Source: Chara braunii (Eukaryota; Streptophyta; Charophyceae; Charales; Characeae). From it: 40,953 nucleotides of DNA. Position numbers and translations under genes: made by a program. The DNA is taken from assembly GCA_003427395.1 (NCBI GenBank), contig BFEA01000300.1, positions 59,045 to 99,997 on the forward strand, given 5' to 3'. Shown here one piece after another: positions 18,634-30,449 of this stretch. Positions within the stretch are counted from its first letter, which is position 1, and each line of letters opens with the position of its first letter. The notes below the pieces were generated by a model, which ran no database searches, was not told where the DNA came from, and was given only the letters and a program-made list of their open reading frames with translations.

Positions 18634-21404
18634 GAGTAACAACTGCTCCTACTGAGATAAAGGGTAAGGACGAACAAAAAGGTGAGGCGCCAACGAACCC
18701 TTCCTACTTTTTTTCTCATATGGCAGAGGGTTAATAAGATGTTGAGAAGATGTTGAGGTGGAAGATGGCGGTGGGTTAAAGGAGCAGTGACAATGGTTTT
18801 TGCTCATGTTCATCTTCTTATTTTTCTTTCATTCTTCATTTATCTTCCTCCTTTGTCTGTTTCTCTTTCCAATCTCTTTCATTTCATACACAATTGAACA
18901 ATATTGTATTTTTTTGAGTTTTTACAATGTGAGATGTCGAGGATCATAAGATAGAAACTGACTTCTGTTTCTATTGGGACAACCTAGCATCGACCAATTT
19001 AAGGAGCCCCGTTGACTAGGTTTTATGGTCGCCCCCCCCCCTCATGTAATCTTAACCAGCGCTCTGCAGCATTCTCTGCGTTAGACATGAGTCAAACCGC
19101 CCAGTGATAAAGACAACTCCACAAGATTTTTGAATGGTTTGACTCCAAGTCATTTTTTAATATTTAGGACCCTCTAAGTAACTAGCCCTAGTTGAAGCAT
19201 AAAATGGGGAACCATCCTGCTACGTGATCCTTGGATTCTCGAATAGATTTTAACCTTTGATATAAGGTATTCCTACATCTTGGGACAAATTTTTCAAACA
19301 ACTCGCAATTTTTTCCAAAATGTTTACTTAGGCTTTCGAGCGGCGGAAGGCACTACCATACGTTTAAGTCGTAAAATGAAAATCATTCGTTCCTTATGAT
19401 ATATTCCACTAGGCGAGAATATATATATATATGTTTTCTTTTTCTGTATTAAAAAAAAACAATAAAAAAAGAAAAAGTCGATAATATGTCTCTTCCTCTC
19501 GCCCCTCACGGCAGGAGGACGCCTGAAATAATTGAGGGCTCATTTTGTTTCTATCAAGACAAAAAGTGGGGTTGTGTATCTTTCCACGTTCTAACGGAGG
19601 ATTCATCTAATTTTGCACATTTGGTGAGTAGTAGAGAGAGGCATTTTGTGTGCTCTCGTTCTTTTTTTTTCCCATTTCATCTTTCACTCGCTAAGTGGCA
19701 GGGCTTACAAGTACTTTGTTTTTTCCTTTCCATTTTTCTCTTCTTTTAGTAACCTTCTTCTTGTTTCTTACCAGCCCGTCTGGAAACAGATGTCGTTTTC
19801 ACATCTGGTGTTCACCCATTCGTTGCACCTCGTGGGCTGGAAACTCTAATATTCGAGGTCTACCATTCCTCTGCCCCAAAGCTCTACCGGTCCTCTGCCA
19901 AAGAGTGCGGGTCCGCTCGCATTTTACTGCAACACGATGAACAGTGCGCGCCACTGAAGTGGTGGTTAAGTAGTTTGAGATCCATTATTTCTTGTCACCT
20001 TTCATTCTGATGAGTGGCTATTGTTTCCCAAAATATTTTTATAATGAGACCCTATTCATTTGTAATCGATGATTTTTATAAGTATCGCATAATTATTGTC
20101 TTGATCTTTGAATATGTTATTTATCCCAACAAATGTACTGCTAAGGGGAGTTACAATAAATTTAAAAAAAATAATGCTTTAAATAAAAGAACAAGTGATA
20201 AACGAAATAAAGATAAATGTGAGATTTTTTTTCAACTCTAGCAACTATCTTATTATTTGTCAAATTGTTTTAAGCAATTTTACAGTGAAACCTCAATCCT
20301 TAAGAAAAATCGATATATATAGTTGGAATTTATTTTAGATCCCAATCAACATACAAGATATATAGAGCAGGTAAAAAAATATTAATTTATTCAAATTTAT
20401 AAAAATATTGGATAATTGATAGTAATTATCCATGGTAACATCAAACTTTTTGAGTGCGAAGGTGAGTTTTTCGCGATCACATTTAAATTATTTTCAATTG
20501 CGTCCACATGCCACGTAAGCATGAGGTTTGGTATGAAACCTGTTATTTGCGCATTTGATGTTATATTGTCCAATTGTAAAACAAATAATAAGGGGTCAAA
20601 GGCTAAGTATGATGCAAATACTTTGTATGGGGAAATTTATAAGATAGTTTGTCATTGGTTGAAATTGAGGAAATAACCTTTGAGTACATATACCACGCCC
20701 AATTACGGAAACCATGGTGAAAAACTCATTCGGCTTGGAGTGCGGATGACAAATAACCAACTCTTATCATACCTTTTTCTCAACGTTTAAAATAACAATC
20801 GCCACTTATTTCTTTATTTGCCTATAATCCCAAGTGTTCGTATCTTTGTATACAGTAGGGAGATCACTCTTGTGAGCATCATGATGATTTTGATAAAGCC
20901 TTAAGAAAATAGTGTTGTATTAAAGATATAACAATAAAAAATTGCAAAAGCATCCCACGAGCTTAAAAAAACTTTGAATGGGAGTTGATCAATAATTGGA
21001 CATAGACCTAAAACTGTTTGTTTGGTTACTACGAATAGTTATTCTTTAGTAAACGGTCAAGACTTATCTGGTTAAGTAAGAAAGTCTCTTATACGAGAGA
21101 TGTCGGAAGACAAATTGTGAAGATAAGTACGCGCCAACGTGTCATATTGTTTTATTTGTCTTGAGCAGTCGGACCCCTCCCCCAAATGTTCGGAGGTTCG
21201 AGCCCTGGACCGCTCTGCCAGACCCCATTTCGAGGGTTTTTTTTTTTTTTTAGGGAGTCCAACACATAAAGCACCTACCTGCTAATTCTCATGCGATCCT
21301 TTTGAGTAAAAGGAATCATAAAATTTGTAAAAGATAAGAAGTTTCTAAGCAATTGAAACCCTTTCTCCATTTTTTCCTTTCTTTTTTAAACTTTTTTTTA
21401 TATA
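18634..21404. other. AT-rich DNA without a supported gene
   Basis: Short AT-driven frames only. A C-run occurs at about 19034. At 21195-21205 GGTTCGAGCCC matches the tRNA B-box consensus and is followed by T17 at 21237-21253, which could be a decayed tRNA-derived element. An A-box could not be placed convincingly. Confidence 0.45.
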
Positions 21405-21720
21405 TTTATTGATTGATTGATTAGTTGGACACAGGGGTGCAGAGTCGTTGGGGGGAGGCATCCCCCCCTCGTGCCCCTCCTCCCCCTATATATATGTGTG
21501 TTTGCGTGTGTGTGCAATGTGTGTGTATGTATGTGTGTATGTGTGTGGGGGGGAACCCCCCCCCCCCCCCCCCCCCCCCCCCAACCAATAAATCAATCAA
21601 TATCATATTTTTTTTTTCAACTTTCAAATGTATTGATTGATTGATTGATTGATTGTTGGGCGGGGGGGGGTCCCCTCCCCTGAGTGCACACAGACGCACA
21701 CGCACATAGACAATCACTTT
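21405..21720. repeat. Composite foldback repeat, cluster 1
   Basis: The order is (ATTG)n, TTGG, G-tract, TG-rich microsatellite, C27 tract (21556-21582), CCAA, (AATC)n ending about 21602. After a T-rich spacer (21606-21630) a second copy begins: ATTGATTG..., TTGGG, G-tract, then CA-rich sequence. The outer arms and the G/C tracts are mutually complementary, so each unit can fold on itself. The spacer matches, in reverse complement, the spacers of cluster 2. Confidence 0.75.
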
Positions 21721-22194
21721 TATGTATGTATGTTTGTGTGTGTTTGTTTTTATACTTTATTTCTATTGTTTCTATGTTTTTTTTTTTTGTGAAGTTGAAC
21801 ACTCTTAAGCAGTGACAAAGAGTCGGTCATTCCTCCTTTAGAGTGCATGCAACACTCTCAGGGGGGGCACTAAGTTCGGGATGTTTGTTTGCCCTACTAG
21901 TGAGAACGGATGTTCATTGGTCTGACTCCGTCGCACAATAAGTAGTGGGAACCAACAGTATGTGGGGTTCACCCGTAATGTGAGCAGGTGATGCGTCAAT
22001 CTGCTTTACGTTCAATGTATGGACCACCTCATGTGTGCTCTGCCCTTGCCTTATTGCCCGTCCCGCTTGCTTTGCAGGTCATTCCTGGCAAGTTGTTGTG
22101 TTCGCTATGTGGTGTGGCTGTGTTTTTGTTATTGTCTTGCGCTTCGCAGCTCTGTTGCCTTGTCGCCCATATGTGGGTTGTNCCTTTTGCATCC
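21721..22194. other. No gene seen; one ambiguous base
   Basis: T/G-rich DNA. A single N lies at 22182. A GC-neutral stretch at 21990-22180 shows no family. Confidence 0.4.
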
Positions 22195-24560
22195 TTTTTT
22201 TTTTTTTAACACTCCCTCTAGTGTTAGTGGTGCTGGTAAGAGCAAACACCGCTAGCACCTTGAGGAAAAACTCCATTTATTAGTGGGGAGCATCACATAG
22301 TGGAAAACGGGTTCAGCGTCCCTAAATACATCATTTTTGTCCCAAAACTTATCCCTGTCGGCATTCATTACCCTCGATTGCAGTGGATTTACTGAGCAGG
22401 GCATGAGGCAAGTCGGGGAGCTGCTGTCGCCTTAGGCCCTGGGGGGCACTGGGTCCTTAGCGGTTGCAGCTATCCCCCCCTCCCCACCGATTGAAGTTGA
22501 AATAAAAAATCATGAATCTGTTTGAAAAACAATTGAAAACAGTCGACGTCAGCCTACTTGGTATCATGAGAAAGGTAGCTCCCTGCTAGAAACCGGGTCC
22601 AACGTCCCGTATACAATACACATACAGAGCTACAAATGCGCCCTGCATTAACCTAGGGGGTTAAATGTGGAGGTCCTACCAAGGTACTCTTTAGTGGTCT
22701 TCTTGCAGGACTTTAACCATCGATAAAGGGTGTGGGGCAAAGGGGTCCTAGAAATCCAACAGGGGTCCCAGGTGGACATTGGGGTCCACCATTGTCGAAT
22801 CATGAAAAATCAGCATGTAATCTTTGGCTAAGTCATCTCTTGACAGGTCCTCCTCGTTCGGGGCCACCCGAATTGCGTCTCCTGTCCAGAACACTTCTGC
22901 CATCCATCCCTTCCGCCTACCGCCAACCAGTCGGTACAAATCGAGTAATGGCGGCCTCTATATCTTTTTTTTTATGTAACAGGTCCAACTTTTCCTTGAC
23001 CGCCTGCCATTGGTTACTAATTTCGGCTTGCATCAATTGTTTGATTTGGTCTCCCACTTCCCCCGCCTCCACCTTGGCCTCCTCCATCTCTAAAATACAT
23101 GTTTGCCATATAAACGTCCAGAGAACCGACCTCCTTCCCAACCGAAAAATATTTTATGTGAAGCGTTCACTCTCGAGGCAATGGTACAATCCTGTGAGGA
23201 GGGCCTTCCAGTCCCACAACCATGGCAGATCAGGGACCATTTGCCGCCAAATGCGGTCCGCCATCGCCATGTCAACACTGCTGTCGGACACTTTAGAAAA
23301 ATGTGCTTGACAGTTTCCGACCTCTTATGAGCGGGAGAACGATACAGATATCGTTTGCATCAAGGTGAGCCCCAACCTTGTTATTCAAAGGTTATGTGAT
23401 TAATCAGCCAGGTGTTGATTGGAAAGCAGCAATGCGCCATTTGCCATTGTAGTGAAGAAACTTTTGTTGGCTTTAACTTACTATATTCTCTGAACCACCG
23501 GATCGGTCACAGCTCCTCAGGCTCGATGCCAACATTCAGGTGTTTCTGCCATTTGTCACGTACTATGTCTCTCAGGGCCCTCTGGGGCCTCAAAAGTCAG
23601 TATGCCATCTTTACCTTTATGTCAGCTAGCGTTAGTGGTCTCGCGGATCTTCCCCCGGGCTGCCTCTCCCGAGACCATCGCCACTCCACCGGGTCGAAAG
23701 GGAGTTTATCAATGGGCGTTTCTGGACGGTAGACCTTTTTCCCCCCTTCCTGTTCGAGCACTCTGACTCGAGAAAGCCTATCCTTGTCAATCCATGAGAA
23801 GGGTCCGGTGTCCTCATCCCCGCCTATTCCCATGGTCAAGTGCTCAATCAGTGCATCGTCCAGCTGGACCAAGTGCACCTGCCCCACTTGTTCCGGGAAG
23901 TCGAAAGCCCTCACCCAATCTCCTTCTATTAGCGTAGGTCCTTTCTTCAAAACCTAATACCAGAGGATAGGGAAACTTTCAACCAGCTCCTCCAAGGCAG
24001 TCTTTGTGTGATGACAATAATGTAATCTCTGTCGCATCTGCTCGACTCGTCACCAGTCTCCTTCCTCCTTGTCCCACAGGTCCGCTACTTATAGCACTCC
24101 GTGCTTAGCCAGTCCTCTCTATGGGGAGGCCGAGCTACATCTGATTCTACCGTTAGGGTATGTGATCCATTTATTTCCAAAGAGCGGTTGCCTTAGGATT
24201 TCCTCCCATTTGTCTGGGAGTGGTCGATCAAGAAGCAGAAGCTTCCTCCAGGTTTTTGGCAAGCGTTCCCAAAACTCTCCGACTTCTTCTCCTTCCTTAT
24301 ACCGTCGAGGTATCTTCTAGTATCTATCTTCCAGCCAGGTCAAGGGTTTTGTGTCGGGGGGGGGTTCCAGGGCCATGTCCGAAATTTGTGCGAAGGCCAA
24401 AGGGCTATCCTTTGTTTGTGTGCTATGTACTTTGGCTGCCTTATTGGTGTCACCTTGTGCTTTACTGCACGGTTGTCGTGCTGCTCTTCCACTCGCCCTG
24501 TCGTTCCTTGCAGAAGTCTTTGACACTAAGTAGTTGGGTTGCTCTGGCAGCATAGCCTAG
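22195..24560 (-). mobile_element. LINE 3' half, decayed, with poly(A) tail
   Basis: On the minus strand, frames at ~24320-24100, 23950-23597, 23400-23090 and 22939-22748 together encode the region after a LINE reverse transcriptase. It has a long Trp/Asp-rich segment, then a zf-RVT-like motif (SETVKHIFLKCP at about 23315-23280, His-x4-Cys), then a C-terminal tail. Stops and shifts separate them. The element ends with A13 (T on plus, 22195-22207), and AATAAA lies at 22281-22276. The reverse transcriptase, endonuclease and ORF1 are absent, so this is a 5'-truncated LINE, the usual outcome of target-primed insertion. Confidence 0.75.
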
Positions 24561-24745
24561 TGCTTCGATGAGTTGTTGCGAGTTGCTATATGTGTGGTTG
24601 CCTTGTTGGTGTTGCCTTGTGCTTCATTGCATGGTTGTACACGATCCGCTTGCGATGTCCTTCCTTGCAGTAGTCCTTGGAGTTGAGCAGCCTTGTTGCC
24701 TCTGGAGCATTGGTTGGTGCTTCACTGGGTTGCTGCTCATTATTG
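24420..24745. repeat. Degenerate two-copy tandem repeat (~164 bp)
   Basis: The word family GGTTGCCTTGTTGGTGTTGC...CTTCATTGCATGGTTGT near 24596 matches a diverged copy near 24432. Both are followed by a TCCTTGCAG[A/T]AGTC block about 65 bases on. Non-coding as far as seen. Confidence 0.6.
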
Positions 24746-24959
24746 TGTTACATTTGGGGAGAGTTCATCTTCAACAAAAGTCAAAAGGTGCATAACCCAA
24801 ACCATCAATACGAGCATTCTGCAGATTGTTGAGGGTTCAACCTCTTAATAAGTCGGTGCAACTCCGACGAAACAATCTTTCATCATCAATGTTTTTTTTT
24901 TTCCAGTCTTAATATTCTTATGCGACTTGATTTTTTTTTCTCCTTTACTTGTTAAACGT

Positions 24960-25230
24960 GTTACATGGCCTTCCACCTTCCTCGTGCCCTCCAGCCTTCG
25001 ATAGTTGTTGTATTGCCTTTGTGTACTTACCCCCTTCCTCGGTGCCCTCTAGCCTTTGTCCTTTGTTGTCGCACGTCTTCACATGCTGACTTGCCTCATG
25101 CCCTTTCCTTCACTCGCTTTTGTCTACTTTTTTCTTTTTTGTCGTGTTGACATCTGTCGTCCCACCCGCCTCCCTCGTACCGTCGAGCCTATGTGCCTTG
25201 TTGTTGCCTTTTGCTCAAAGCCTAGTCACC
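24960..25230. repeat. Pyrimidine-rich degenerate repeats
   Basis: CTTCCTCGTGCCCTCCAGCC-like words recur at about 24977, 25033 and 25170. There is no gene. Confidence 0.4.
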
Positions 25231-25439
25231 TCCTTGCCTTGCCACTCATTGTTTTTTACTTTCTGACTTATTGTCATAGACATTGGATTCCTGAGTTAAT
25301 TCACTTCCATATTTTTCGCAGGTGGGTAGGTTGTTGGCATATTGGATTCCATAATAATCTTCTTTTCAGTGAGTTTGTTTGGAACATTCAATTTAAGATA
25401 ACATGTACTTGGTGGGCAACACGACATTCTTTATTTTGT

Positions 25440-25607
25440 TGTTTTCTTGTACGCAGCAGTGCACACACACACGGGGGTGGGGGCCGTAGGGGATGGGCGA
25501 CCCTCCCCCGACCAATCGATTATATAAAAGTTAAAAAAAACAAAAACGTGATATTAATTGATTGATCGAGTGAGTGATTGATTGGTTGGGGGGTGTCGGG
25601 CCCCCCT

Positions 25608-25655
<48 letters not shown>

Positions 25656-25905
25656 ACATATACATACATACATGTGCACAAACACGACACAAACATACAC
25701 ACACACACACACACACACACAAGGGAGGGAAGGAGGGAGGTTGGGGTGCGCATAGGGGACAAACGACCCCCCCTCAACCAACCAATCAATCAATCAATCA
25801 CTATATATAAAAGTTTTAACAAAAATGCGATATTGATTTATTGATTGATTCGTTAGGCGGGTTCGACCCCACTCTGCGCATACACATACACAACACACAC
25901 ACATG
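25440..25905. repeat. Composite foldback repeat, cluster 2 (three abutting units)
   Basis: Right end of one unit (25440-25520: CA-rich, G/C tracts, CCAATCGATT). Then a spacer TATATAAAAGTTAAAAAAAA followed by a GTGATATT word. Then a full unit (25554-25800): (ATTG)n, GGTTGGGGGG, CCCCCC, long (CA)n (25606-25720), purine-rich G-tracts, CCCCCC, CAACCAACC, (AATC)n. Then the same spacer again (25801-25833) and the left end of a third unit (25834-25905). The spacer is conserved between units and with 21600-21635 in reverse. Confidence 0.75.
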
Positions 25906-26536
25906 TTGGAAGGGGATTACTACCGTTCGGCAACTAAACTGCCCTCTTACCTTTTTGTTTAATGAAAAATATGTATTGTGAACTCTCCCTCTTCGCAACA
26001 TGATAAATAAAAAAAAACGAAAAAAAACGTGAAAAAAAAAGAAGTTGAAGTTTAGGTTTAGGCAAGCAATACCCCAGAGGGGCACGAACATTCGGTCGTT
26101 CGGGTTGTCATGTTCGGCTCGGACCGAGCTTCGGGTACCCTAGTTATGAGGATATGGAGGTGGTATTTCACAAAATAAAAATACATCTGGTTGGTTTTCG
26201 TTGCCACACTAGGGGGAATGGGTGAATCGATTCCCGCATTAGGAGCTCGTATGTCTTAGCATAGCCTGTTATTTGTTTAATTTTTAACAAGTTTTTTTTT
26301 TTTTTCCCACTTCGATAACCACCGCCATTCGAAATATACATATATATATGTATATTTTGTTCATACTATGCCAAGTTTTTTTCATTAACAAACAAATGTT
26401 TAACATTGATCAAAAAGTCGATTAGAATTATTACTCCTTTAGGGATCTCTTATCCTTATACACATTAATGGTTAAACGAAAATGTCGTCTGTGTTTAATA
26501 ATTGAACTCTTCAATATATTGTTGATAAGTATGAAA
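25906..26536. other. No gene; 26-bp perfect AT palindrome
   Basis: 26332-26357 is a perfect palindrome centred on ATATATAT. T-runs and A-runs are frequent. Nothing else is supported. Confidence 0.5.
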
Positions 26537-26989
26537 TTAAGGTATGAAAAAAAAATAAACCATAAGATATGTTCGTATTATATAGTAATCCCAAAGAGTC
26601 TTATTTACTAGAATATAATCAATTATCTTGTGTGGTTGAGCCTCGTGTGTAATCGATCGGGGACCATGCCACGTAAATTTGAATGAGTCAGAGTGCATTA
26701 CCTTGTAGGTGTCGATAAAGTTATCAGATTCAACTAGTGACACAAGCATAAGGGTATTTCTCTTAAGTGCGTCTATGTAAGGTGAGTCAAAAGAAGGATT
26801 AAAGATATTTTTATACTCCCTAATGTTGATCAAATTAATTGAACCCCTTATAACAATAAACATATATGAGGACAATAATACATGTTCAATATAGTTGACT
26901 AAGGTGTATGGTGTTCTTATAGACTCATTTCCATTCACACGTGAAATTGTATATAGGCCTAATGATTCATAGGGTAAGCATGAGGACAT
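26537..26989 (-). pseudogene. LINE APE-type endonuclease fragment
   Basis: A 150-residue minus-strand frame. Residues ~85-135 read ...DNFIDTYKVMH...FTWHGPRS...IIDYILVNK, matching the end of the apurinic-endonuclease-like domain of LINEs (FTW then RIDYILVS). An upstream INLINIREYKNIF segment sits where the GDFN motif would be but lacks it. It is AT-rich, unlike the LINE at 22-24.5 kb, so probably a separate insertion. No reverse transcriptase follows. Confidence 0.55.
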
Positions 26990-28364
26990 TTATTTCAATA
27001 AGATTATCAGCATCGCCATTAGTTACATTTGACATGTATCAAACATATATGTATTCTAACCATCTTCAATTCACAAAGTTCGTGCTCATTAAATTTGTTA
27101 ACACACGATATATATAATAGTTGTAATATGCTTAGAAAGACTGTCGCCATTAATATTATATTACTTATAGATATTTCAATTACCGACTTTAAATTTATTG
27201 TATACCTTAATAGGAGATTAATTATCGCAAAAGACCATCTCATGTTCAAGTTATTTCCCTCATCGACCCATACTTTAATTAAAAAAACTCATTACGAATA
27301 AATGTAGCAAAACTTTATGAGGGGGGGGGAATAATTCATAAGTTCTAGAATGAACAACTCGATTTTATACACCGCGTGCCGACTTGTCCAACGATAACTC
27401 GATGTTGTTAAATGAATTTTGAGTGGAGTAAAGATAACGATTTAAGGGAAAGTAATGAGTATTTAAGTTATATCAGTGTTATTTCATATTGGTAAAAAGA
27501 TATGATGTAGAGGAAAGTGAAGTAAAGGACAGAGTTCCTTTCCATCAAAGAGTTAATTATGTGGCGTCTCATTTTAGGCTGTGGGAGGACCGGACAATTT
27601 TTTTTTTTTTTTTCGAATATGTTTTTTTACTAATTCAACAATGTAAAGTTTGATAATAAACCCTTTATTTTTTATGGATGAAAATTTCAACTTGCATTTT
27701 TTTGGAATAGTAGTCACAACACATATCCCATGAGACAACGTTAAAATTATCATAGGGAGAAGGAATCAGTTATAGTGGCAACTCATAAAATGATTCTCGT
27801 GAGAAGCACGTTGATCGATGATTACTTGAAAGACTTACCCACTGGGATTCTCTTCCTATGAGAGTGCTTAAATAAAAACTGAACTATTTTTTTCAACCGG
27901 GTATAGACTATTATTTTTTTGGATAAAAAACTTGTTCTATCTACTTGAGCTTGAGTTAAGAATGTTGAATGAATGCACTATAATCATCCCTATTATTTTT
28001 TGCGTGAGAGGATTACAACGTGGATACGAGATGGAGACTTGTCTTTCCCACCTACTACCCTCACTGCTATTCGATTAGAAAAGGTTGCTACTGACTCTTG
28101 ATCGTTGCAGTGTGCATCTCCTAAATTTAAGCGTGGGAGACATGACATTATGACGAATTACAGTTCAAATGAGCACCTAAAATACTTGGATCCATCTTGA
28201 GAGTTTGACCAACGTAAACAATATCATATTTTGAATACTTCATCATTACATTCCATCAAATTTACCATGTGGTTACTTTGGTTTCATTCAATGAGGAAAT
28301 TGATACACTCCATATGTGAATCTATCTCATCCTTTCCTTTAATGGAGGGTTACACGCCCACTAC
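26990..28364. other. AT-rich DNA without a supported gene
   Basis: 27000-27300 may hold the 5' continuation of the endonuclease relic on the minus strand, but no motif is clear. The rest shows homopolymer runs (27597-27613 T) and no gene. Confidence 0.4.
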
Positions 28365-28432
28365 GCCATTTATGGCCCCATTGAATGAACCCTGCATAGG
28401 GTAGTGGAAAAAGGTTCGACGTTCTGTTTCAC
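28365..28432 (-). mobile_element. SINE body fragment (copy A)
   Basis: Aligns without gaps to 36481-36548 with 61 of 68 bases identical. It lacks the tRNA-like head found at the other copy and instead abuts T27 at 28433-28459. Confidence 0.7.
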
Positions 28433-28459
28433 TTTTTTTTTTTTTTTTTTTTTTTTTTT
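28433..28459 (-). repeat. Poly(A) tail at LINE 3' end (T27 on +)
   Basis: Twenty-seven T on the plus strand mark the 3' terminus of the minus-strand LINE that extends to about 35.3 kb. It directly joins the SINE fragment. Confidence 0.6.
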
Positions 28460-29099
28460 GCATGTTTGCTTTTATAGCTCAGAGGAAAAAACAAACAGAA
28501 CAGGGTTCGAAAATTTCCCAGAAAACCACTTGGATAGAGTGGACAAATTGTGCTGAGGTGATACCTCAGTCGAGGCTGCTGAAAATTGGATCCCAAAAAA
28601 AGGGGAAAAAAAAAATGGAATTTCAAAAATTCTCATTATTTTACAGTTAAAGCCTATGGGGCAATTCCTCTTAAATACCATTCTAAAACTTCTTAAAAAC
28701 CATTTCTCTTTGGAGCTACTTAGGCCGGGTTGCTACACCGTTATCTCAAACCAACTAGTTTCAGTAACCAGGAGCAACAGGTGACCCTGCCCTCCAGGCT
28801 GAGTGAAGCTAGAACTGGATTCCTACCCCACGACTTGTAGAATCAGTGTCTTTCATTTTTGTTTCCCCCCTTTTCATGCCTTGTCGAGTCACTGAGTATC
28901 GTTGTTCTTATCATCTTAACCACTTCGGCTTTGATAACACTGTTATAGATGTGAACTTTTTGAAAGAGTTTGTCGTTACGATCATCCCAGATGACCTTCA
29001 TCATAATGACTCATGTAGCTTAAGCCATGTGGTAACTAGTCTTCCTCTGTTTGTTTAGTGTTGGAGTGGATGCCGGTTAAAATTCAGTTATCCGTCCAT

Positions 29100-30400
29100 T
29101 TGAAAGCTTTTTTTGTGAATGCTTTAGTGTCTCTTCCACCAATCTCATACTATTTTGGAAGTTGGGCAGGTGAGCCATAGGTGTCGGTCAGTCTCTCACA
29201 TCCACGTGCACCTAATGCAGCCTGAAAAGATCTTCATACCTTGCTTGGCTCATGTGACCGTCGTTGTTGTGGCCAACATTGTTCGTTGCCATAATATACT
29301 TGCTAATTTTTGTGATGGCGGATTCTTAATCTGTTTTCACAGACTGTCTACTAGTGTAGAGGGAATTAACAATATGTCTCTATCCTCTCTTTTAGTGTTT
29401 TTTGTAGTGCAGAGTTTTCTCTGTGTTTTTCCCCTTATCAATTCAGTGTCTACCTTAGGTGTGTACTGAAATATGGAGACTGTTTCTCGTGTGGATTGTT
29501 GATACCACCTCACTGCCCTGACGTCCACTATTGCTGATTGTAACGGTATGTCCCCCACTGGCATGGACAGTCTGTGAACTAGGGGTCCGCCGCAGGTGCT
29601 CTCATTATGGATCTAGTAACCAGAACCTCCCCTAGTCCTTACAATGAAGACATCTCGTCAACTTCCAGATTATTTGTGATTTGTAGGATAAGCTCGCTAT
29701 CAGGTAATACCGTATTTTTCACCCATAGTCCGTCGGAGGGAATAACCACCGTTTTGAGGTTGATTGTCCATGCAGCAGATATTACCTGGGTTATGGCAGT
29801 AAATCTGCCTTTTACGTACCTCAGTCTCCAGTCTGGTTTTCATCTCTAAGGCAGTTCTTCAGACTTGCTTATCTGCATCCCACAAATCAGCCACCCTGGA
29901 GACCCCCCTTTCTACCCAACTTCTTTTGAACCGACCTTGTACATCGTTGGTTATAAACATATATCTTTTATGGTCCCGGATGTACGGGTTTTCAAAGATG
30001 ATATGATTTGGTATTGTCTCTCATGTGGCTCTTGAGCTTGGTCTTTCTCTTTCTATTGGGAACAACTTCTCCCAAGCAAAAAGAATGTTCCTCTAAAACT
30101 TGGATTTGGGGCGTTTCTTCATGTATGACTTGATCATTAGGCATGTCCTTGCATCTTCCTGTCTCTTTAGTAACCACTCCTTATTGGGGATGTATCGTGC
30201 TAGTAGCAGCTATGGGGCATTTGGTTCTGCAGTCATAGCTTTCACCACCCACCTTGCTAGTAGTGCAAGGTTCTGTTGCCAAGGGTCGATTATTACAAGT
30301 CCCCCTTCTTCTATTAAAAAGGTTACTAATTCTCAAGCAACCTTTGACATCTAGTTTGTCTGGTTGCGTGCATCCGGTTTCCAAAGGTATCTTGCTGCCG
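29100..30400 (-). pseudogene. LINE post-RT segment and zf-RVT motif
   Basis: At about 30330-30260 (minus) the frame reads a Gly-Gly followed by IDPWQQNLALLARWV, typical of the GG..NL..AL..KW motif after plant LINE reverse transcriptases. At about 29230-29170 C-x2-C then ETDRHLWLTCP gives the His-x4-Cys of the zf-RVT motif. Several stops lie between. Confidence 0.7.
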
Positions 30401-30449
30401 CCTTGTGGATCCACTTATATGATGGGTCCCCTTGCAGGTGAACTGCAAG

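Noticed and set aside
25520-25844. His/Thr- and Cys/Val-repeat proteins
   Set aside because: Translations of (CA)n and (TG)n microsatellites.
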